Shown here piece by piece: positions 15,150 to 23,264 of a stretch of DNA of 26,141 bases. How positions within the stretch are numbered: position 1 is the stretch's first letter; every line of letters starts with the position of its first letter. A program made the translations under genes and the position numbers. Under the pieces are notes generated by a model. It worked only from the letters and a program-made list of their open reading frames with translations. It had not been told where the DNA came from and ran no database searches. The DNA is from Euryarchaeota archaeon UBA89 (GTDB lineage: Archaea; Thermoplasmatota; Poseidoniia; Poseidoniales; Thalassarchaeaceae), in the NCBI GenBank assembly GCA_002495525.1, contig DAFS01000051.1, positions 24,160 through 50,300 of the forward strand, written 5' to 3'.

Positions 15150-15743
15150 TCAAACTACTATCCAGATCGCTACAACGATCAATGAGAAGCCCATTCCTCT
15201 GTTTAACAAGGTAGCAGATTTGGTTGTTGTAAATAATTTCCTTAACTGTGTACCAAAACCTGCCCACGTCATTACTGCAGGTAAACCAAATATGAGATTT
15301 AATCCGACTAGCATGACTTTTGCTCCAAAACCCGGGCCGAATAAAAGACCAAATTGGGTCATCAATACTAGAAAATGAATCCATGCCTTACCGTTGACTA
15401 TTTGTAAAATGATACCAGTGATTGGCCCTAATCTCGTACTTTTTTGTTCATCGTCAGATATTGAAGAAGATTTGAAAACTTGGTATCCCAGATATGCAAT
15501 ATAAATGGCACCAAAATAAGTCAATAGATCGAAAAATGATTGGTTTTTCTCAATGAATACGGTCGCTCCTCCTACAAAAATTCCTAACGCAGACCACCCC
15601 AAAGCCATTCCTGAAATTAATGGCAAAGTACCTTTGAAACCATGCTGCGAACCATGTGCTGCACAAAGAATATTATTCGGTCCTGGTGAAAAACACATTG
15701 CTATGGTAAAAACTAGAAATTGGGCGAGAAGTTCTGAGTCCAT
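15150..15743 (-). CDS. LysE/RhtB-family amino-acid exporter
   Basis: The 197-residue protein has the classic RhtB/LysE layout. CFSPGPNNILCAAHGSQHG lies near residues 17-35, FGAIYIAYLGYQVFKSS is the third segment, and NGKAWIHFLVLMTQFGLL carries the mid-protein segment. About five to six membrane segments are visible. Proteins of this family export amino acids such as lysine, threonine, homoserine or cysteine derivatives. The ATG at 15743 is preferred; a GTG at 15752 shares a base with the stop of the upstream PLP-enzyme gene, so the two are translationally close. That link suggests export of a methionine-pathway amino acid such as homoserine, cysteine or methionine; this is inference. Confidence 0.88.
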   Translation of the reverse strand: MDSELLAQFLVFTIAMCFSPGPNNILCAAHGSQHGFKGTLPLISGMALGWSALGIFVGGATVFIEKNQSFFDLLTYFGAIYIAYLGYQVFKSSSISDDEQKSTRLGPITGIILQIVNGKAWIHFLVLMTQFGLLFGPGFGAKVMLVGLNLIFGLPAVMTWAGFGTQLRKLFTTTKSATLLNRGMGFSLIVVAIWIVV

Positions 15744-15751
15744 ACTAACCA

Positions 15752-16954
15752 CTATGCTCTAGTGGCGAGTAATTCAGCGGCTGCATCTAATCCTTGTTCG
15801 ATATCTTTCCAAATATCTTCTACATTTTCGATTCCTACACTCATTCTCACAAATCCAGGAACTACTCCTGCTTCAAATCTAACTTCTTCGGGAACAAACA
15901 TATGACTAGAATTGAAAGGGCATTCAACAAGGCTTTCGACCCCTCCTAAACTAGTTGCCTCGAATATTAAATCTAATGATTTCATAAATTTCAGAGCAGA
16001 TGCATCTCCGCCTTTTACTACAAATGCCAACATGCCACTGCCTCTAGGCATTATCTTATTAGCTACCTCAAAATCTGGATGATCTGAAAGTGAAGTATGA
16101 ATTACTTTTTCGATCATGTCATGATTTTCCAATCTCTTTGCTATCTCAGCAGAATTAGAAGCATGAATAGGCATCCTAGCATGTAAAGTCCTCATTCCTC
16201 TCTCCAATAGATAACACATGTGTGGATCTGCTGCTCCGCCCAGATATATCTTGTTGTGGAATATTTCTGCAACAAGTGTCTTCTTACCGGCTACGAAACC
16301 AGCTGTTAAATCTGAATGTCCTCCGAGATACTTCGTCCCGGAATGTATTACAATATCAAAGCCCATTTTGGTTGGATTGCAAGACCAGGGCGAAACGAAT
16401 GTATTATCGACAACAGAAATTAGGTTGTTTTCTTTGGCTAATTCTGCCATAGCAGAAAGATCGCAGACCTTGAGTGTCGGGTTAGTCATTGTCTCGACAT
16501 ACAATACCTTAGTATTTTCTTGAATAGCCTGTTGATAACTTGTAGGATCTCTAATATCAGCCATAGTAACTTCTATGCCCATTCTTGGAAGTATATCCGT
16601 AAGTAAGGCATATGTCCCTCCATAACAGTCAGGGGTGGCTATGATATGATCGCCCTTAGAAAGTAGAGTTAGGAGAGTTGTTGAAATTGCTGCCATACCA
16701 CTAGAAAAAACTTCGGCGTCTTCAGCACCTTCTAAAGCGGCGAGTTTTGCAGAAACTACTTCTGAGTTGATACTAGAAATTCTAGAATATACTACACTAT
16801 GATGTAGTCCTTCTGCCCATCCTTTGTATTTCTCATCGGTCAATCTGTATGTCGAAGACAAAAAGATTGGTGTCGATGCCGCGCCTTCTATTTCCACCAT
16901 TCCAGAGTGAACGGCTTTGGTTGCGAATCCTGTGTCGGTATTATTGTTCTCCAT
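15752..16954 (-). CDS. Cys/Met-metabolism PLP enzyme (cystathionine gamma-synthase/lyase family)
   Basis: The 400-residue protein shows the family signatures. VYSRISSINSEVVSAKLAALEGAE (56-79) holds the phosphate-binding Tyr and Arg of the neighbouring subunit. FSSGMAAIS (83-91) is the cofactor phosphate loop, YVETMTNPT (152-160) is the stacking region, and VVDNTFVSPW (181-190) carries the Asp that contacts the PLP nitrogen. HSGTKYLGGHSD (204-215) carries Lys208, which binds PLP. Members act as cystathionine gamma-synthase, gamma-lyase or methionine gamma-lyase; sequence reading alone does not separate them. The ATG at 16954 follows a TATA-like box by 40-48 bp. It is divergent from an Lrp/AsnC regulator and followed by an amino-acid exporter, so a role in sulfur-amino-acid supply or breakdown under Lrp control is likely. 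Confidence 0.9.
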   Translation of the reverse strand: MENNNTDTGFATKAVHSGMVEIEGAASTPIFLSSTYRLTDEKYKGWAEGLHHSVVYSRISSINSEVVSAKLAALEGAEDAEVFSSGMAAISTTLLTLLSKGDHIIATPDCYGGTYALLTDILPRMGIEVTMADIRDPTSYQQAIQENTKVLYVETMTNPTLKVCDLSAMAELAKENNLISVVDNTFVSPWSCNPTKMGFDIVIHSGTKYLGGHSDLTAGFVAGKKTLVAEIFHNKIYLGGAADPHMCYLLERGMRTLHARMPIHASNSAEIAKRLENHDMIEKVIHTSLSDHPDFEVANKIMPRGSGMLAFVVKGGDASALKFMKSLDLIFEATSLGGVESLVECPFNSSHMFVPEEVRFEAGVVPGFVRMSVGIENVEDIWKDIEQGLDAAAELLATRA

Positions 16955-16993
16955 ACACGTCGGAAGAGGTATTAGCAAATCAACTAAACGGCG

Positions 16994-17003
16994 AATATAT
17001 ACT
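16994..17003 (-). promoter_or_regulatory. TATA box of the PLP-enzyme gene
   Basis: The minus strand reads TAGTATATATT, a good archaeal TATA box centred about 45 bp before the ATG at 16954. It lies beside the first copy of the direct repeat, so a bound regulator could touch it. Confidence 0.5.
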
Positions 17004-17007
17004 AGAG

Positions 17008-17055
17008 ATGTCGAGATTTTGACGGTGAATTGTTAAATGTCCGACTTTTTGACGG
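17008..17055. promoter_or_regulatory. Direct repeat in the divergent promoter (putative Lrp operator)
   Basis: ATGTCGAGATTTTGACGG (17008-17025) and ATGTCCGACTTTTTGACGG (17037-17055) are near-identical, with the 9-base core TTTTGACGG repeated exactly 30 bp apart, close to three helical turns. They lie between the TATA boxes of the PLP-enzyme gene and the Lrp gene. That suits two dimers of a regulator on one face of the DNA, but binding is inferred. Confidence 0.55.
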
Positions 17056-17066
17056 AAATACTAAGA
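17056..17066 (+). promoter_or_regulatory. TATA-like box of the Lrp/AsnC gene
   Basis: AAATACTAAGA lies about 29 bp before the ATG at 17090 and begins immediately after the second direct repeat, so the Lrp transcript would be nearly leaderless and autoregulation is plausible. Confidence 0.4.
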
Positions 17067-17080
17067 AAGAATAGTCTTAG
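17061..17080. promoter_or_regulatory. Inverted repeat before the Lrp start
   Basis: CTAAGA (17061-17066) and TCTTAG (17075-17080) are a perfect inverted pair with an 8-base spacer, lying between the TATA-like box and the ATG of the regulator. It is a candidate autoregulatory site. Confidence 0.4.
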
Positions 17081-17089
17081 CGTCGTATA

Positions 17090-17560
17090 ATGCCGTTTTC
17101 AAATCTAGACTCTAAAGATTCAGGTATATTAAAAATGCTCAATGAAGATTCGAGGGCAACTACACAAGCAATAGCCGATGCTTTGAATATGCCAAGAGTT
17201 ACCGTTCATGATAGGATAAAAAGATTGCAAGATAGGGGCATAATAAACAAATTTTCTGTAGAAATAAACAGAAGAGAGTTGGGTTGGCCTTTGCATGGAT
17301 TCATTCTTGCAAATTGGGCTGGACAGAGAGAGGATATAGATAGGAGATTTGTGGCTGAAGAAATTTGTAAAATGCCTTTTGTTGTAGGATGCCATATAGT
17401 TACAGGCCAATGGGATTTTATTGTAGAAGTGGTGGCTAAAGATATGGCGAATTTAGGAGATTCTATCTTAGATCAGTTATCTGAAATAAATGGAGTTGGG
17501 CATACTCAAACTTTAGTTTCTTTTTACAGCTTTGACGGTGTCGCTAAATCTCTTGGCTAA
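17090..17560 (+). CDS. Lrp/AsnC-family transcription regulator
   Basis: The 156-residue protein has an N-terminal winged helix-turn-helix (about 6-56: IADALNMPRVTVHDRIKRLQDRGII at 28-52). A C-terminal RAM-type alpha/beta ligand domain follows (about 68-150: CHIVTGQWDFIVEVVAKDM is the typical central strand). Such proteins form dimers to octamers and sense amino acids, activating or repressing nearby genes. It is divergent from the PLP-enzyme gene. Direct and inverted repeats sit between them, so local control and autoregulation are the natural reading. The effector could be methionine, cysteine or a related amino acid, which is inference. Its stop overlaps the stop of the convergent YczE-like gene by 4 bases. 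Confidence 0.92.
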   Translation: MPFSNLDSKDSGILKMLNEDSRATTQAIADALNMPRVTVHDRIKRLQDRGIINKFSVEINRRELGWPLHGFILANWAGQREDIDRRFVAEEICKMPFVVGCHIVTGQWDFIVEVVAKDMANLGDSILDQLSEINGVGHTQTLVSFYSFDGVAKSLG

Positions 17561-18240
17561 CTAATAGTTTCGTTAATGCCCCAAATTCTATCAGTTAATT
17601 GAAGGAATAGCGCAACCACAGGCCCTATTAAAATTGCGAAAATGATTGTTCCGACACCAAATACACCACCAAGTTTCCAACCAATTAATAATGCAATTAT
17701 TTCGATTGTGGTCCTCACTCTACCAATTGGGATATTAGTGATTCTTTGAAGTCCTGTCATCCATCCATCGCGTGGCCCGGGCCCTAGATTTGCAGTCAGG
17801 TAAAAACCACTACCTATGCCGACTAATATCGTACCTAATAGAACTTGAATTACCTGAAAAATTTGTTCATCTGGATGGGGTAGATACGGTTCCATAACGT
17901 CAATCGCTGATGCTATCAAGATTGCATTTAGGATGGTCCCTACTCCCGGTTTTTCTTTCAATGGTATCCATAAAAAAAGAACTATTACACTAATAAAAAA
18001 TGTTGCCTGGCCTATTGTCCAGTCGAATTGAATTCCGATACCTTGGGCTAAAACTGTCCAAGGAGCTACTCCGAGCCCGGCTGCAATTATTACAGCGTCT
18101 CCTGTACCAAATATCCATAATCCAATTACTAATATTACTAATGTGTTAAATCTAGGCTTAGTAGACATTGGATCATTGGAACTCCAAGTAGTTGTGGGTA
18201 CTTTTTTTGCCAATTTGAAAAAAGGCTGAGGCTCGGACAA
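17557..18240 (-). CDS. YczE-like integral membrane protein
   Basis: The 227-residue protein has five to six hydrophobic segments after a 30-residue polar head. LGVAPWTVLAQGIGIQ, then GVGTILNAILIASAIDV, then NLGPGPRDGWMTGLQ and later GGVFGVGTIIFAILIGPVVALF repeat the Gly-rich motifs of the bacterial YczE/YitT-type membrane proteins. Their function is unknown, with transport suggested. The start is TTG at 18240: a strong AGGTGAG ribosome site in the end of cutA is placed 6-7 bases before it. A start at ATG 18168 would give a shorter head. It is 3 bases downstream of the cutA stop, so the two are one operon. Its stop overlaps that of lrp on the opposite strand. Confidence 0.8.
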   Translation of the reverse strand: MSEPQPFFKLAKKVPTTTWSSNDPMSTKPRFNTLVILVIGLWIFGTGDAVIIAAGLGVAPWTVLAQGIGIQFDWTIGQATFFISVIVLFLWIPLKEKPGVGTILNAILIASAIDVMEPYLPHPDEQIFQVIQVLLGTILVGIGSGFYLTANLGPGPRDGWMTGLQRITNIPIGRVRTTIEIIALLIGWKLGGVFGVGTIIFAILIGPVVALFLQLTDRIWGINETIS

Positions 18241-18243
18241 AAA

Positions 18244-18561
18244 TTACTCACCTTTAACCCAATTAGAATATTCATTGGTAGATTCGACTGCCCAGAATAA
18301 TATTTCGGGGACATCATAAGGGTGCTCTAGTTTTATTTTTTGAATCAATTTTTTGACCTTAGATTTAGTAGTTTTAAGTTGTATTGACCATTCTGATTCG
18401 CTTGTTATTTCTTCGTCCCAGCGATATACGGATCTACTCTCATTTATCTGTACGCAAGCAGCTAGATTAGAGTCGATAATTGATTGGGCCCAAAATCCAA
18501 CTTCTGCATCATTTAGGTCTTTACTAAGAGTTGTTTGAACTATAAATACCGTGTCATCCAT
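18244..18561 (-). CDS. cutA: CutA-like divalent-ion tolerance protein
   Basis: The 105-residue protein fits CutA. It has a leading strand TVFIVQTTLS, then NLAACVQINESRSVYRWD (32-49), SIQLKTTKSKVKKLIQKI (59-76) and HPYDVPEILFWAV (80-92). CutA forms very stable trimers of ferredoxin-like units and was named for copper tolerance; its real role remains open. The ATG at 18561 gives the normal family start, and a TATA box lies 26 bp upstream, so the transcript is leaderless. A longer frame from 18699 would run into the geranylgeranyl-reductase start region and has no family match before this Met. It is followed at once by the YczE-like gene. Confidence 0.9.
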   Translation of the reverse strand: MDDTVFIVQTTLSKDLNDAEVGFWAQSIIDSNLAACVQINESRSVYRWDEEITSESEWSIQLKTTKSKVKKLIQKIKLEHPYDVPEILFWAVESTNEYSNWVKGE

Positions 18562-18581
18562 GGGCAATGCTAGGTGGGTTT

Positions 18582-18592
18582 CCAATATAGCC
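18582..18592 (-). promoter_or_regulatory. TATA box of cutA
   Basis: The minus strand reads GGCTATATTGG, centred 26 bp upstream of the ATG at 18561, the exact spacing for a leaderless transcript. Confidence 0.5.
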
Positions 18593-18597
18593 TGTGG

Positions 18598-18607
18598 CAT
18601 ATATTCA
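18598..18607 (+). promoter_or_regulatory. TATA-like box of the geranylgeranyl reductase gene
   Basis: GCATATATTC lies about 40 bp before the ATG at 18643, leaving a leader of about 15 bases with a GGAGA ribosome site at 18634. It is back-to-back with the cutA box, only 5 bp away. Confidence 0.45.
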
Positions 18608-18642
18608 ATTCCTGAGTGCGCTTCCGAAGTTTCGGAGATAAT

Positions 18643-20016
18643 ATGGGCGCGTGGGAAAAACCTATCGATTCGGGAGAAATTCCTGACTCTAATACACACT
18701 TTGACGTGATAGTCGTTGGTGGTGGTCCGGGAGGTTCTGCTGCTGCTGCTTATAATGCTTTGAACGGATGTAAAGTTCTTTTGTTAGAAAAAGAAATTTG
18801 GCCCAGAGATAAAATCTGTGGAGATGCTGTCGGAGGTAAATCACTTTCTCATGTAAAGGAACTAGGCGTCTTAGATATGATTGAGTCGACACCTCATTAT
18901 GTGGTGGATTCAATCGTTTTCGGCAGTGCAAACGGTTCAGAAGTTAGAGTCATGCTTCCAAAGGAATCCTATGAAAAAATGGGCTTACAATCAGGATATG
19001 CATTACCTAGAATGCAATTTGACTATATGATGTTTCAAAGAGGGCAGGAAATAGTAAGGGAGAATGGAGGGTCTGTAATACAAGATTTTTCTGTACATGA
19101 GATAATGTTTGAGAATGAGAACGGTGTTCATAAAATAAAAGGAGTGAAAGGCCGCATAGGCGGTAGAAAATCGGACAATGATGAATTGGTCTTTACGTCT
19201 GCCGTAACTATTGGAGCAGGCGGATATAACTGTCCGGTCTCTAGAGTAATTACTGAACTGCATAATGAACCGCACAGAGATGATGATCATTTCTGCGGAG
19301 GATACCGCGAATATTGGGATAATGTCGAAGGATTGGGCGGTGAATCGGGGGCAATTGAAATACATTTCATTGACGAGGTTTTGCCGGGTTATTTTTGGCT
19401 GTTCCCAGTGCAAGGAAATAGGGTCAATGTTGGCATTGGGATGTTAATTTCCGAACATAGGAAACTGAAGAAAAGTAGAAAGAAATCTCTCAAGAAAATA
19501 CAAAAATGGGTTATTGAGGAACATCCAAGATTTAAGCCTAGATTTGCGAACTCAACATTAGTCTCTGGGTCTGAAAAGGGGTGGCAGTTGCCGTTTGGTT
19601 CCCCTAGGAAGAATGCTGAATTTCAACCTAGAAGAGTGGCTATGGCAGGAGCCATGTGTGTCGGCGATGCTGCAAGTTTAGTCGATCCATTTAGTGGGGA
19701 AGGAATTGGTAATGCGTTATTATCAGCAAAAATGACCTCGAAGCATTTCGATAAAAACCAGCATACTGACGGTTTTACAGATGATGCGGCTAAAGAATAT
19801 ATGGCTGATTTATGGGACGCATTAGGTTCTGAATTGAAGAATTCAAAAACTTTACAACAAGTAATGAAATGGAAATTACTTACTAATTGGTTTGTTAAAA
19901 AAGCATCTAAAAAGGAAGAAATTGGGAAAATGATGTCAGAAATGATTGCTAGCAAAGAATCGCAAAAGATGTTATGGAGTCCTTGGTTTTTGATGAAGAC
20001 ACTGTTATTACCATGA
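18643..20016 (+). CDS. Geranylgeranyl reductase family flavoprotein
   Basis: The 457-residue protein has the FAD motif VIVVGGGPGGSAAAA (22-36), the ICGDAVGGK segment (58-66), the family motif YFWLFP within GYFWLFPVQGNRVNVGIGM (about 246-264), and the second flavin motif CVGDAASLVDPFSGEGIGNA. In archaea this family saturates the isoprenoid chains of membrane ether lipids; other members act on geranylgeranyl-diphosphate or quinone chains. A C-terminal tail of about 90 residues is helical and basic, and may hold it at the membrane. The ATG at 18643 is chosen because GGAGA lies 4 bases upstream; a GTG at 18616 is possible. The HAD phosphatase gene follows after 10 bases. Confidence 0.9.
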   Translation: MGAWEKPIDSGEIPDSNTHFDVIVVGGGPGGSAAAAYNALNGCKVLLLEKEIWPRDKICGDAVGGKSLSHVKELGVLDMIESTPHYVVDSIVFGSANGSEVRVMLPKESYEKMGLQSGYALPRMQFDYMMFQRGQEIVRENGGSVIQDFSVHEIMFENENGVHKIKGVKGRIGGRKSDNDELVFTSAVTIGAGGYNCPVSRVITELHNEPHRDDDHFCGGYREYWDNVEGLGGESGAIEIHFIDEVLPGYFWLFPVQGNRVNVGIGMLISEHRKLKKSRKKSLKKIQKWVIEEHPRFKPRFANSTLVSGSEKGWQLPFGSPRKNAEFQPRRVAMAGAMCVGDAASLVDPFSGEGIGNALLSAKMTSKHFDKNQHTDGFTDDAAKEYMADLWDALGSELKNSKTLQQVMKWKLLTNWFVKKASKKEEIGKMMSEMIASKESQKMLWSPWFLMKTLLLP

Positions 20017-20026
20017 GGTTCAAATT

Positions 20027-20809
20027 ATGGAAAAATTGGCTAAAAATCTAACTAATATAGAGGCCGTTTTCCTAGATTTAGATGGAACGATTTACATGGG
20101 AGATAATCTAATTGAAGGTGCTGTGGAGTTCTTAAATCGAATAGAAAAAAAAGGAATTAGGAGATTCTTTTTATCCAATAATTCAAGTAAATCAGTAAAG
20201 CAATATTTATCTAAATTAGAAAATTTGGGGGTGCCTGCTAAAGAAGAAGATATATTATTATCAACTCACGATTTATTGGCATGGCTTTCTTCGAATAATA
20301 TATCTGAAACCTATCTAGTAGGTACTGTTGGAATGAAAGAAATGTTAGAGGCTGCAGGCGTGAATACTTCTTCTACTAATCCCCAATATGTTGTTCTAGG
20401 TTATGACACTGAAATAACTTATCAGAAGTTAACTGAAGCGTCAATTAATCTACACAAAGGTGTACCTTTGGTTGTCAGCCATCCGGATATGGTTTGCCCC
20501 TCTCCGAATGGTGGATTACCAGATACTGGAGCTTATCTCGCGCTGTTTGAAGCGACTACCGGGGTAACACCCGAACATATTTGTGGAAAACCAAATCCAG
20601 GAATGATATTGCATAAAATACACGAATTAGGTATTGATCCAATGAAATGTGCAATGGTTGGCGATAGACTATACACAGATATGGAAATGGCTGAAAGATC
20701 AGGAGTTCATGGCATTTTGGTGTTATCTGGAGAAGCCACATTAGAAGATGTCAGTGTAGCGGAACAAAATCCGAGTCTGATTGTAAAATCAGTTGCTGAA
20801 TTGTGTTAA
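20027..20809 (+). CDS. HAD-IIA (NagD-type) phosphatase
   Basis: The 260-residue protein shows the HAD motifs in order. FLDLDGTIYMG at 15-25 has the nucleophile D17 and acid D19. LSNNSSKS at 49-56 is motif II, and VSHPDMVCPSPNG is part of the cap. CGKPNPGM carries the motif III Lys, and VGDRLYTDMEMA is motif IV. The layout is the IIA cap type, which includes 4-nitrophenylphosphatase, NagD and glycerol-3-phosphate or phosphoglycolate phosphatases. The substrate cannot be read from sequence. It starts 10 bases after the geranylgeranyl reductase stop and probably shares its transcript. Confidence 0.9.
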   Translation: MEKLAKNLTNIEAVFLDLDGTIYMGDNLIEGAVEFLNRIEKKGIRRFFLSNNSSKSVKQYLSKLENLGVPAKEEDILLSTHDLLAWLSSNNISETYLVGTVGMKEMLEAAGVNTSSTNPQYVVLGYDTEITYQKLTEASINLHKGVPLVVSHPDMVCPSPNGGLPDTGAYLALFEATTGVTPEHICGKPNPGMILHKIHELGIDPMKCAMVGDRLYTDMEMAERSGVHGILVLSGEATLEDVSVAEQNPSLIVKSVAELC

Positions 20810-20850
20810 TAATGATTTTTCTTTGATAGTTGGAAAATTCTGTTTTATCA

Positions 20851-20878
20851 ATTATACTTCTTCTTTTAATAATAAAAG
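20851..20878 (+). promoter_or_regulatory. TATA-like box and AT-rich inverted repeat before the MMPL gene
   Basis: ATTATACTT (20851-20859) is a fair box for an ATG at 20893 with about 12 bases of leader. The inverted repeat CTTTTA-ATAA-TAAAAG (20863-20878) overlaps the expected transcription start region. It may be a regulator site or simply AT-rich sequence. Confidence 0.3.
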
Positions 20879-20892
20879 TCATTCGGGCCTTC

Positions 20893-23226
20893 ATGGAAGG
20901 AACGACTGACCCGTCAGTTTTAGAACATAGATTATACTACAGAATTGGTAGTTTCGTTTATGATAATGCCAAGGTTGTATTAGTTGCGACTTTGCTCTTA
21001 GGAGTTGGGCTTGCCGGGTTAATGACTTTGGAACCTAAATATATCGAAGGTTTTGGCGAAGGCGACCTCGAATCTGTTCATGGTTGGGATGCTATCGCAA
21101 CTGGATTTTCTGATGAAAATGAGAGTTCTTATGAGACTTTTTACGTTCTCTTCCATCATCCAAGTGGGAACTCTAGTGACGTTGAAGTTAGAGCCGCAAT
21201 GGAAGAAACGCTTAGGGTGTTTCAAAACAATGAAGATGTTTCAATGGATTATCCGTGGTTCACTAATGAGGCAAATAGATCGAATCTAATTAGTACAATC
21301 GATGATTCTTGGTCTAGAATACGTGTACAAGTTAATTTGGATAGGGAAGAATCAAAAAATTTACTAAAGGAAACTATTGAGAATTTGGAATTACCAGAAG
21401 ATGCGCCCGATGGAATGGAAAAATGGGTTACTGGAAACCTAGCCATAGATGTTGTATTTGATTTGACTCTTGAAGAAGAATTAATCAAAGCTGAGCTAAT
21501 TTCAGCACCCCTTACCTTACTGATTTTGCTATTGGTATTTGGAAGTCTTGTTGCAGCTGGTTTGCCTGTTCTGACAGGGATCTACACAGTAATTGCGGCA
21601 GTAGGTATTGTTACTGGCTTGACTTATATTTTTGATGATATCACAATTTATGCAAATAATATTGTATCATTATTGGGTATTGGTCTAAGCGTAGACTATT
21701 CATTATTCATAGTTAATCGATTCAGAGAAGAATTGCGTAGAGGTAGAGATCATAAAACGGCTATTGCAATGACCAGTGCTACTGCTGGCAGGGCTATTTT
21801 CTTCTCTGCAATGACTGTAATGGTTGGATTAATGGGTATGCTGTTTTTCGAAAATACTGGCTTGCCATCACTGGGCTGGGGAGGCATATGCGCTACCCTA
21901 GTTGCTTTGATTTCATCAGTAGTTTTATTGCCTGCGATATTATCTTTGTTGGGAGATAGAATAAATTCATTGAAAGTTCCTTTTACGATGACTGACACGA
22001 CCAAAGAAGATGGTTTTTGGTCATGGATTGCTGAAGGTGTAATGAAGCGCCCTTTGTCAGTATTGGTCCCTGCTGTTTTAGTTCTACTAATCGCTGGTTC
22101 ACCTTTCCTTCAAGCGGATTGGGGGATAACTACATACAAAGCTTTGAGTCCTGATGATGAGTCAAGAAATGGTTTAGAATTAACAGATGTTTATTGGCCA
22201 GAAAATGTTGGAAATACTGCTCAGATTGTTTTTGAAATTGGAGAAAATGTTGATCCATTCTCAGAAGAAAATATTCGTAATTTATACAATTTTTCAAAGG
22301 AAGTTATGACTATTGAACATACTAGTTATGTATACACGTATGCACATTTTAATTCGTCGATGAGCCAAGACGAAGTAATTTCTTTCTGGGATGACTCTGA
22401 AGACGGAAGCCTATCTTCTGATGAGGCATATATTTTAGATTTGCAAAGGAAATTTCACCTTGAAAGTTCTGTAGGAGGTAATGTGATTCTAGTAATTGTC
22501 GGGATAGAAGGAGAGCAATCTAGTGAAGATTCTAGAGTCGTTGTAAATAGTATTCGAGATCTAGAAAGTAAGCATGTACAATTCGATAGTCAAAGTACTG
22601 TCAGCGTGGCTGGTATTGCAGCATATAATCAGGATGTTTTAGAAGCAGTTGCTGAAAATATGCCAATTGCTTTGGCATTTATCCTGATATCAAGTTACAT
22701 TCTAATATTCTTACAAGTTAGATCGGTGGTTTTACCACTAAAAGCACTAGTAATGAATGTACTATCTGTCAGTGCATCATTCGGTGTGTTAGTATGGATT
22801 TTCCAATATGGTAATGGGGCTGAGTTACTAAATTTCACGCCTCAACCTATCGACCCAACTACTCCTGTAATGATTTTTGCAATTTTATTCGGATTAAGTA
22901 TGGATTATGAAGTTCTGATGTTATCAAGAATTCACGAAGAATGGGAGCGAACCAAAGATAATACAAAGGCTGTAGCGGTCGGATTGCAAAAGAGCGGGAG
23001 AATAATTACATCCGCAGCTTTAGTAATGATTACTGTATTTTCTGCCTTCGGTATTTCCTCAGTTGTCCTAATGAAACAATTCGGTTTTATGCTTGCATTG
23101 GGGGTCGCTGTTGATGCTAGTATCGTTAGAGCATTGGTCGTACCTTCCACAATGCGATTAATGGGTGACATAAATTGGTGGGCTCCAAGTTGGCTATCAA
23201 AAAATGAGTCTGATGAGGAAGAATAA
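20893..23226 (+). CDS. MMPL/RND-family transporter
   Basis: The 777-residue protein has two similar halves. In each, one membrane segment is followed by a large outside loop (about 55-195 and 435-590) and then five membrane segments. The conserved fourth-segment motifs are visible: GLSVDYSLFIVNRFREELRRG in the first half and GLSMDYEVLMLSRIHEEW in the second. MMPL proteins move lipids or hydrophobic compounds using the proton gradient. The ATG at 20893 gives a typical N-terminus with the first segment VVLVATLLLGVGLAGLM. A TTG at 20830 would add an extra hydrophobic stretch and lacks a ribosome site. It lies between the HAD phosphatase and SDR genes on one strand. The lipid link is by position and family. 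Confidence 0.9.
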   Translation: MEGTTDPSVLEHRLYYRIGSFVYDNAKVVLVATLLLGVGLAGLMTLEPKYIEGFGEGDLESVHGWDAIATGFSDENESSYETFYVLFHHPSGNSSDVEVRAAMEETLRVFQNNEDVSMDYPWFTNEANRSNLISTIDDSWSRIRVQVNLDREESKNLLKETIENLELPEDAPDGMEKWVTGNLAIDVVFDLTLEEELIKAELISAPLTLLILLLVFGSLVAAGLPVLTGIYTVIAAVGIVTGLTYIFDDITIYANNIVSLLGIGLSVDYSLFIVNRFREELRRGRDHKTAIAMTSATAGRAIFFSAMTVMVGLMGMLFFENTGLPSLGWGGICATLVALISSVVLLPAILSLLGDRINSLKVPFTMTDTTKEDGFWSWIAEGVMKRPLSVLVPAVLVLLIAGSPFLQADWGITTYKALSPDDESRNGLELTDVYWPENVGNTAQIVFEIGENVDPFSEENIRNLYNFSKEVMTIEHTSYVYTYAHFNSSMSQDEVISFWDDSEDGSLSSDEAYILDLQRKFHLESSVGGNVILVIVGIEGEQSSEDSRVVVNSIRDLESKHVQFDSQSTVSVAGIAAYNQDVLEAVAENMPIALAFILISSYILIFLQVRSVVLPLKALVMNVLSVSASFGVLVWIFQYGNGAELLNFTPQPIDPTTPVMIFAILFGLSMDYEVLMLSRIHEEWERTKDNTKAVAVGLQKSGRIITSAALVMITVFSAFGISSVVLMKQFGFMLALGVAVDASIVRALVVPSTMRLMGDINWWAPSWLSKNESDEEE

Positions 23227-23264
23227 TTCATTAAGTCGAAGTGTATAGGCTTGGACGGATTTGT

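Noticed and set aside
17529..17540. Third TTTGACGG-like copy inside the end of lrp
   Set aside because: It lies in coding sequence far from the promoter and matches only the core, so chance is likely.
19003..19413. Minus-strand frame of 136 codons
   Set aside because: It is the shadow of the geranylgeranyl reductase gene, whose motifs are on the plus strand.
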